A stretch of 28,610 nucleotides of DNA. Origin: an uncultured bacterium (GTDB lineage Bacteria; Bacillota_I; Bacilli_A; RF39; UBA660). The notes under the pieces are model-generated. The model did no database searches. It saw only the letters and a program-made list of their open reading frames with translations, and was not told where the DNA came from. The stretch's first letter is position 1; each line of letters begins with the position of its first letter. Of this stretch, positions 24,234-28,610 are shown one piece after another. Position numbers and translations under genes: made by a program. Location: the NCBI GenBank assembly GCA_905216155.1, contig CAJMSU010000017.1, positions 1-28,610 on the forward strand, written 5' to 3'.

Positions 24234-24308
24234 ATAAATATACTCCTCATTATATATAATTTTATCACATATAACCATCTTTGAAAAATTAAAAATAAAT
24301 TTATATAA

Positions 24309-24335
24309 AAAAAGAAATCTGTTATAAACAAATTT
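24309..24335 (-). terminator. terminator of the DHH phosphodiesterase gene
   Basis: Stem AAATTTG/CAGATTT (one G-U pair) followed by CTTTTTTT. Confidence 0.7.
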
Positions 24336-24339
24336 ACTC

Positions 24340-25434
24340 TTATTTTACTTTTTTTGTATATACCTTTGCCTCTTCCTGTTGATCTTTTATATATATACCA
24401 TACTCTAAATTTCTCATTATTTCCTTTTCTACTTCTAAAATATATTTTTCTCTATCACAGTTATCTTCTACTTCTATCTTACTACCAGCATTTTTAAAGT
24501 TTCCTCCACCATTTATATGTTTCATAACCTCACCAACATCTATATCACTTTTACTTCTAGCACTAATACAAATTGTTGAATCATTTGTATATCCTAATAC
24601 AAAAGCAGCATCTATTCTAAATTTCAACATTTTATCAGCAGCTTTTGCTATATTTACTTTTTTATAAATTTCCGTAGGATTTTCTCTATTTAAAGTAAAA
24701 GATACATTATATTCTTTAAATAAATTATATGAATATAATTGAAAATTAGTATTGCTATTAGAATGTATTAACAAAGCGATTTGCCCCTCATCTTCAAACT
24801 CTGTTAAGAAAAGATCATTTACATAATCAGAATCAGCACCACGTCGCATAAGTTTTTCTGCAATATCATGAGTTTTTGGAGATGTATTTTTCATATATCT
24901 TTTTGTATCAAGTATAATTCCTGCTAATAAATAATTAGCTATATCCTTTTTATACTTTATTTTAGATTTATTAAGAAGATCAGATACTATCTCAGATGCA
25001 CTTGAAATTTTTTCATCTATAAATTTTTTATCAGTTTTAATTGTATCTTCTGTCTCCTGATGATGATCAATTATTACAATATCTTTAAATACATCCAAAT
25101 AATCTTTTACAGAAATCATATTCTTTTTATTTACATCAGTTGTAATCAAAGAAGACTTATCATCTACCAATTCTCTAAATCTACTTAAACCAATTATATT
25201 ATGGTTTACTTTATTATCATCTATTATCTTTTTTACACCTGGCTCTAATTCTATATCTGTATCATTTACCACGATATATGTATTTTCATTTAATTCTTTA
25301 GAAAATATGGAAATACCAATTGCTGATCCAATAGAATCATAATCAGGTTCATCATGCCCAACTATAAAAACTTTTGATGATGACTTTGTAACTGACTCTA
25401 AAGTTTCTTTTAATCTCCTAATCTTATCACTCAT
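24340..25434 (-). CDS. stand-alone DHH/DHHA1 phosphodiesterase (GdpP-like)
   Basis: A 364-aa DHH-DHHA1 phosphoesterase. The metal motifs are GHDEPDYDS (26-34), Asp100 (ITTD), DHH 123-125, and the GIILDTKRY segment. The sequence resembles the DHH part of the c-di-AMP phosphodiesterase GdpP (GxAIGI, ASEIVSDLL, RGADSDYVNDLF) but lacks its membrane, PAS and GGDEF parts. It therefore has the layout of the soluble DhhP/NrnA class, which cleaves c-di-AMP, pApA or nanoRNA. The usual GGGH substrate motif reads GGGN (309-312), an odd change. The ATG at 25434 has GAGGAG upstream. It has a strong promoter and its own terminator, so it is a single-gene unit. Confidence 0.85.
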   Translation of the reverse strand: MSDKIRRLKETLESVTKSSSKVFIVGHDEPDYDSIGSAIGISIFSKELNENTYIVVNDTDIELEPGVKKIIDDNKVNHNIIGLSRFRELVDDKSSLITTDVNKKNMISVKDYLDVFKDIVIIDHHQETEDTIKTDKKFIDEKISSASEIVSDLLNKSKIKYKKDIANYLLAGIILDTKRYMKNTSPKTHDIAEKLMRRGADSDYVNDLFLTEFEDEGQIALLIHSNSNTNFQLYSYNLFKEYNVSFTLNRENPTEIYKKVNIAKAADKMLKFRIDAAFVLGYTNDSTICISARSKSDIDVGEVMKHINGGGNFKNAGSKIEVEDNCDREKYILEVEKEIMRNLEYGIYIKDQQEEAKVYTKKVK

Positions 25435-25458
25435 ATGCCACTCCTCTAATTGCGCTTT

Positions 25459-25487
25459 ATTATAACACAAAACTTACAATAAGTCAA
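25459..25487 (-). promoter_or_regulatory. promoter of the DHH phosphodiesterase gene
   Basis: Minus strand TTGACT, 17-base spacer ending in TGT, TATAAT. Near consensus. Confidence 0.85.
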
Positions 25488-25513
25488 TTATAACTAATAA
25501 CAATAAAAGGAAA

Positions 25514-25544
25514 ACAAAAAAAATATATTAAATTTAATATATTT
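25514..25544 (-). terminator. terminator of the surface-protein operon
   Basis: A perfect 24-base AT-only palindrome at 25521-25544 followed by T residues. It touches the stop codon of the preceding gene. Confidence 0.65.
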
Positions 25545-26974
25545 TATTCGACTATATAAGGATTTGCATATTCTCCAGTACCAGATGTATACTTTGTTCC
25601 TGACTTTAAGGATATTACTGGTCTCACACCAAATGCAAAATCAACGTAATTATATGAAATAGAGCCACTATTCTGTACGGCATAATTACAAGCATAATTG
25701 TAAAAGAATAAATAAGGTGACATTGTCCAATAATTTTCTCCTGTATATAAATAATTAGTGGTATTTGATGTTGCATGCTTTCCACCAGAATAAGAATATT
25801 CATCTGCTGTCAATAAGCCAACTGGATACTTTGATTTAGCATTTCCATCACTTCCAGTTGTAAAACTATCATTTTTATTACAACTAAGATTAGGTTTATA
25901 TTGTGATACAAGTCTATATCTAGGCCCATAATATAAATATGGGCTTGCAGCACTATTAGCATCTTTCCAACCATTATAAGTTGTGACTGATCTATCATTA
26001 CACCACACAGTATCCTCTAATTTAGAAGTATATGAAGTCATATTATTTTCATACCAGGTATCTACTGATTTTTTTATTGTAGAATCTGTTGTATTTGTAG
26101 ATTCTGTTGTCATTTGATTAAGCACTTCAGTAGGTGTATATAAATAACTATATTGACCTGACTTTAATAATGGAACATAATAAACATTAGTTGAATCTCC
26201 ATAATATATATAATTTATTCCATAACTTGGTATATTTGTACCATAAAACCTCGTATATCTCAATCCATTAGCATTAGTAACTAAAGTATATTTAGTGCTC
26301 CACTCAGAAGCATCAATAGACGTTCCATCAAAGCCATATGCTGAAGAAGACTGACCAAATTTTACACTATCTTTATTATTAAAGTATGCATATGTAAAAG
26401 TTTTATATATAGGTTCTTTCTTACTATTATCATATCCAATATAATTTTTTTCAGAAAAATTTTTCATATCCTTTTTTTTAGATTCATAAACATCTCCATA
26501 CATATAACCACTATAAGCAACAGATGTATGTAAGTCATTAAATTTACTTGTACCTATTTGTGATGCTGTACCTGTATTATTACAACTTCCTGTACTAGAT
26601 GGAACTCCATTATATATTAATTTCACACCACCAGTACTTGTTGTTCTCACAATTTTCCAACAAAAATTAGCAAATTTAACATTATTATTAGTAACTGAAC
26701 CTCTATAATAATAAACAGGATTAGTATCACTTTTAGTAGATGAAACTTCGTAAATACCAGTTGTTACATTAGATGAATAAAAGCTTACATTAGTATCAAG
26801 AGTAGCTGATCTTGCCAATACGTTATACAAAGTTCTATCTTTTGCAACTTTAATACTTCCCTGCATTCCAAGTGAAGAATATAATGAAGCATACCCAGTT
26901 CCTATAATAAGAAGTAATAACAATATAACTAATAAATATATTTTATTTTTATTCATCAACCTAAAATTCTTCAT
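25544..26974 (-). CDS. membrane-anchored surface protein with C-terminal GVRPVIS domain
   Basis: A 476-aa secreted or surface protein. One hydrophobic helix (about 11-27) is followed by GTGYASLYSSLGMQGSIKVAK, a start like that of the protein at 27002-28330 and reminiscent of TasA/camelysin-type exported proteins. The mature part is rich in Tyr, Ser, Thr and Asn. It contains FANFCWKIVRT, several isolated Cys, and a C-terminal module (VGLLTADEYSYSG, NYWTMSPYLF, FGVRPVISLKSG, ending YANPYIVE) of the kind seen in repeated surface proteins of gut Firmicutes (DUF6273-like). ATG 26974 has GGAGGATAT upstream. It is the last gene of a three-gene unit. The function (adhesin, matrix or sensory) is unknown. 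Confidence 0.7.
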   Translation of the reverse strand: MKNFRLMNKNKIYLLVILLLLLIIGTGYASLYSSLGMQGSIKVAKDRTLYNVLARSATLDTNVSFYSSNVTTGIYEVSSTKSDTNPVYYYRGSVTNNNVKFANFCWKIVRTTSTGGVKLIYNGVPSSTGSCNNTGTASQIGTSKFNDLHTSVAYSGYMYGDVYESKKKDMKNFSEKNYIGYDNSKKEPIYKTFTYAYFNNKDSVKFGQSSSAYGFDGTSIDASEWSTKYTLVTNANGLRYTRFYGTNIPSYGINYIYYGDSTNVYYVPLLKSGQYSYLYTPTEVLNQMTTESTNTTDSTIKKSVDTWYENNMTSYTSKLEDTVWCNDRSVTTYNGWKDANSAASPYLYYGPRYRLVSQYKPNLSCNKNDSFTTGSDGNAKSKYPVGLLTADEYSYSGGKHATSNTTNYLYTGENYWTMSPYLFFYNYACNYAVQNSGSISYNYVDFAFGVRPVISLKSGTKYTSGTGEYANPYIVE

Positions 26975-27001
26975 ATATCCTCCTACATTTTATTAGTTAA
27001 A

Positions 27002-28330
27002 TTAATAAGCAATTAATGATTTTGAGACTTCTATTACTGGTCGTACTCCACAAAGAGAAGTCTTTGTCACAATATTATAACCAATATTGCGATCAGAAGC
27101 ATATGTAAGATAACCAAGAGCAGTGGTAGTGGGTGTTTCAAGCCAAGCCCCATAGACTTTTGAACTTATTGAATATTTTGTATTTTCCATTAAATATTTG
27201 CATGTATCCAATTCTCCATGAGTATAACTGCCAATAGATATTCCACATCCTTTGTTTATTTCCTGAGTAGTTATTAATCTTGCGGCATAACCAGAATAAC
27301 TAAAATTACTAACTCTCACTATTCCTTGTCTATCAGTTATATTCCTTATAGTTGTTGATAATCTTACATTTTTCCATTGAGTTGTTGTTGGTAGTTGTTC
27401 TATAGCTGTTTTTGGACCTAGATAAAGATAATCAGAAGAAACAGTATTATAAGCATAAGTTTTAGTACTATTTATAACCCCATCAGATACATTGCTATAA
27501 TATATTAAGGCAGCAAATTTTGATGAATCGTCTCCATCTTTTCCTGATACATAGTAAAATCTTTCAGTACTTGAGTCATATACTCCATCTCCATTAACAT
27601 CACAATCAAATGCATCACCAGATGTTAATTTTCCAGTTGTACCCTTACTGCCATATGTTATTGTACTACCCGTGCTATATCCCGAATCGATACAACCACC
27701 AGATGTTTGATTACAAACTTCTGTATGAAGTGTAGTTGCCCTTTTACAAATTGGTTTTATATAGTTAACTGCTGATGAATCTGCTTGAGTATACATTAAA
27801 CTTAAACTTACTGCTAAATTTTGATCATCACCTGGTAAATCAACTGATGATATGTCATCTCTGTATTTAATAAACACATCAATTGTTGTAGTATCACCTG
27901 ACTTTAGTAATTGTTTTTCTTTTATTTCATTATTACCTAAATATGTAACTGTATAAGTTAAAAACTTTTGCTGTTCAGGACTTATACCAGTATTTACCAA
28001 ACTAGAAACCATTGCATCAATTGTTCCTTTATTTACTACATCTACTGTAAATTCATAGAAATCTCCCGGATTTTCTAATGATACATTAAAATTTACTAAA
28101 GTTGCGTTATTAGTGATTGTAGCTGATGGATTACTTACATTACCATCAACCTGAACTATATTTTCAAAATGTACATCCCATGATGCTTTAGCAATCGTTG
28201 TTTGTCCTTTAATAGATAATTGACTACTTAAATATGCATATCCAACACCTATAAAAATTGATATAAAAAACATTGCTGAAAAGTAAAAACTTATCTTACC
28301 AATTGTTCGCTTTTTTACTAACTTTTTCAT
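27002..28330 (-). CDS. membrane-anchored surface protein with TasA-like N-terminus
   Basis: A 442-aa exported protein. A basic start and one helix (about 13-35) are followed by GVGYAYLSSQLSIKGQTTIAK and a beta-rich region with the TasA/camelysin-like look (WDVHFENI, NFNVSLENPGDFYEFTVDVVNKG). From residue 195 comes a Cys-rich stretch (Cys195, 206, 213, 243) with a calcium-loop-like DVNGDGVYD (244-252), and a C-terminal part ending in CGVRPVIEVSKS. ATG 28330 has AAAGGAG upstream. The shared N-terminal and C-terminal motifs with the next gene (25544-26974) suggest that the two act together at the cell surface. No SipW-like peptidase or sortase gene is in the window. Confidence 0.7.
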   Translation of the reverse strand: MKKLVKKRTIGKISFYFSAMFFISIFIGVGYAYLSSQLSIKGQTTIAKASWDVHFENIVQVDGNVSNPSATITNNATLVNFNVSLENPGDFYEFTVDVVNKGTIDAMVSSLVNTGISPEQQKFLTYTVTYLGNNEIKEKQLLKSGDTTTIDVFIKYRDDISSVDLPGDDQNLAVSLSLMYTQADSSAVNYIKPICKRATTLHTEVCNQTSGGCIDSGYSTGSTITYGSKGTTGKLTSGDAFDCDVNGDGVYDSSTERFYYVSGKDGDDSSKFAALIYYSNVSDGVINSTKTYAYNTVSSDYLYLGPKTAIEQLPTTTQWKNVRLSTTIRNITDRQGIVRVSNFSYSGYAARLITTQEINKGCGISIGSYTHGELDTCKYLMENTKYSISSKVYGAWLETPTTTALGYLTYASDRNIGYNIVTKTSLCGVRPVIEVSKSLIAY

Positions 28331-28344
28331 ATCAATTTCTCCTT

Positions 28345-28610
28345 TCAGATTAAATCTTCATCTACACTTGTTTGCTGTGTCATATCTGGTTGAATAGCAT
28401 TTATTTGTAAATCGTTAACATTTGAATTCATATTAACATCTGAATTAATATTAGTATCAGAAATATTTATATTAGAATTATTTTCATTTTCTATAATTTC
28501 TTCTTTTTGCATCATTAACTCTTTATTAGTTCTAGAATTTGATATTTTTTGTTCTATGCTTTGTTTTCTATTATTTATAAAATCTTCTATAGGAGTAGAG
28601 TCATCTCCTC
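28345..28610 (-). CDS. C-terminus of an unknown gene, partial (Asn-rich)
   Basis: An open frame enters from beyond the right edge and ends at TGA 28345-28347, about 88 codons in the window. The sequence is low-complexity and Asn/Ile/Asp-rich (NNSNINISDTNINSDVNMNS), with a charged middle (NKELMMQKEEII) and an acidic end (TSVDEDLI). It stops 15 bases before the surface protein at 27002-28330, whose ribosome site overlaps the spacing, so it belongs to the same operon. I cannot name it. It is the clearest TGA stop of the window. Confidence 0.65.
   Translation of the reverse strand, partial: GDDSTPIEDFINNRKQSIEQKISNSRTNKELMMQKEEIIENENNSNINISDTNINSDVNMNSNVNDLQINAIQPDMTQQTSVDEDLI

Overview
The window comes from the chromosome of a very AT-rich, low-GC Gram-positive bacterium, probably an uncultured member of the Bacilli (RF39/RFN20/Erysipelotrichales-like gut lineages). 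The evidence is strong Shine-Dalgarno sites (GGAGG, AGGTGAT), sigma-A type promoters often with a TGn extension, short U-tailed terminators, a T-box leader, and Bacillus-like gene neighbourhoods: rplS-lepB, yebC/ruvA/ruvB/queA, dnaI near thrS, and comEA-comEC. Genes such as thrS and ruvB read intact with the standard code. Most stops are TAA or TAG. A lone TGA ends the partial gene at the right edge, so TGA is a stop here.

Nearly everything is on the minus strand, so transcription runs right to left. From the right edge: an Asn-rich C-terminus of an unknown gene and two membrane-anchored surface proteins (28610-25544); a stand-alone GdpP-like DHH phosphodiesterase (24340-25434); a DUF975/CmpB-type membrane fusion (22467-24233); the DNA-uptake pair comEA-comEC (19657-22393); a DnaI-like helicase loader followed by an RNase II/R-like protein that has lost catalytic acidic residues (16785-19570); threonyl-tRNA synthetase under a T-box (14764-16738); yebC; the ruvA-ruvB-hypothetical-queA group; a gene split by one in-frame TAA (9516-10658); rplS with its own promoter and leader; lepB and a small-multidrug-export-family membrane protein; an HD-domain protein; and a membrane-anchored collagen-like protein.

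The left 5 kb is an accessory, partly decayed island. It holds two divergent class I glutamine amidotransferase/peptidase C26 genes, an MFS-like transporter, two paralogous tiny ORFs sharing a near-identical N-terminus, degraded coding remnants, and a chimeric pseudogene. The chimera joins a plasmid/ICE-type replication-initiator N-terminus to the C-terminal piece of a second signal peptidase I. It has an in-frame stop near its start and a one-base frameshift at its end.

No tRNA, rRNA, CRISPR array or complete insertion sequence was seen. The most unusual items are the replication-protein/signal-peptidase chimera, the paired C26 amidotransferases each close to a member of the same tiny-ORF family, the RNB pseudoenzyme, and the probable AUU start of comEA.
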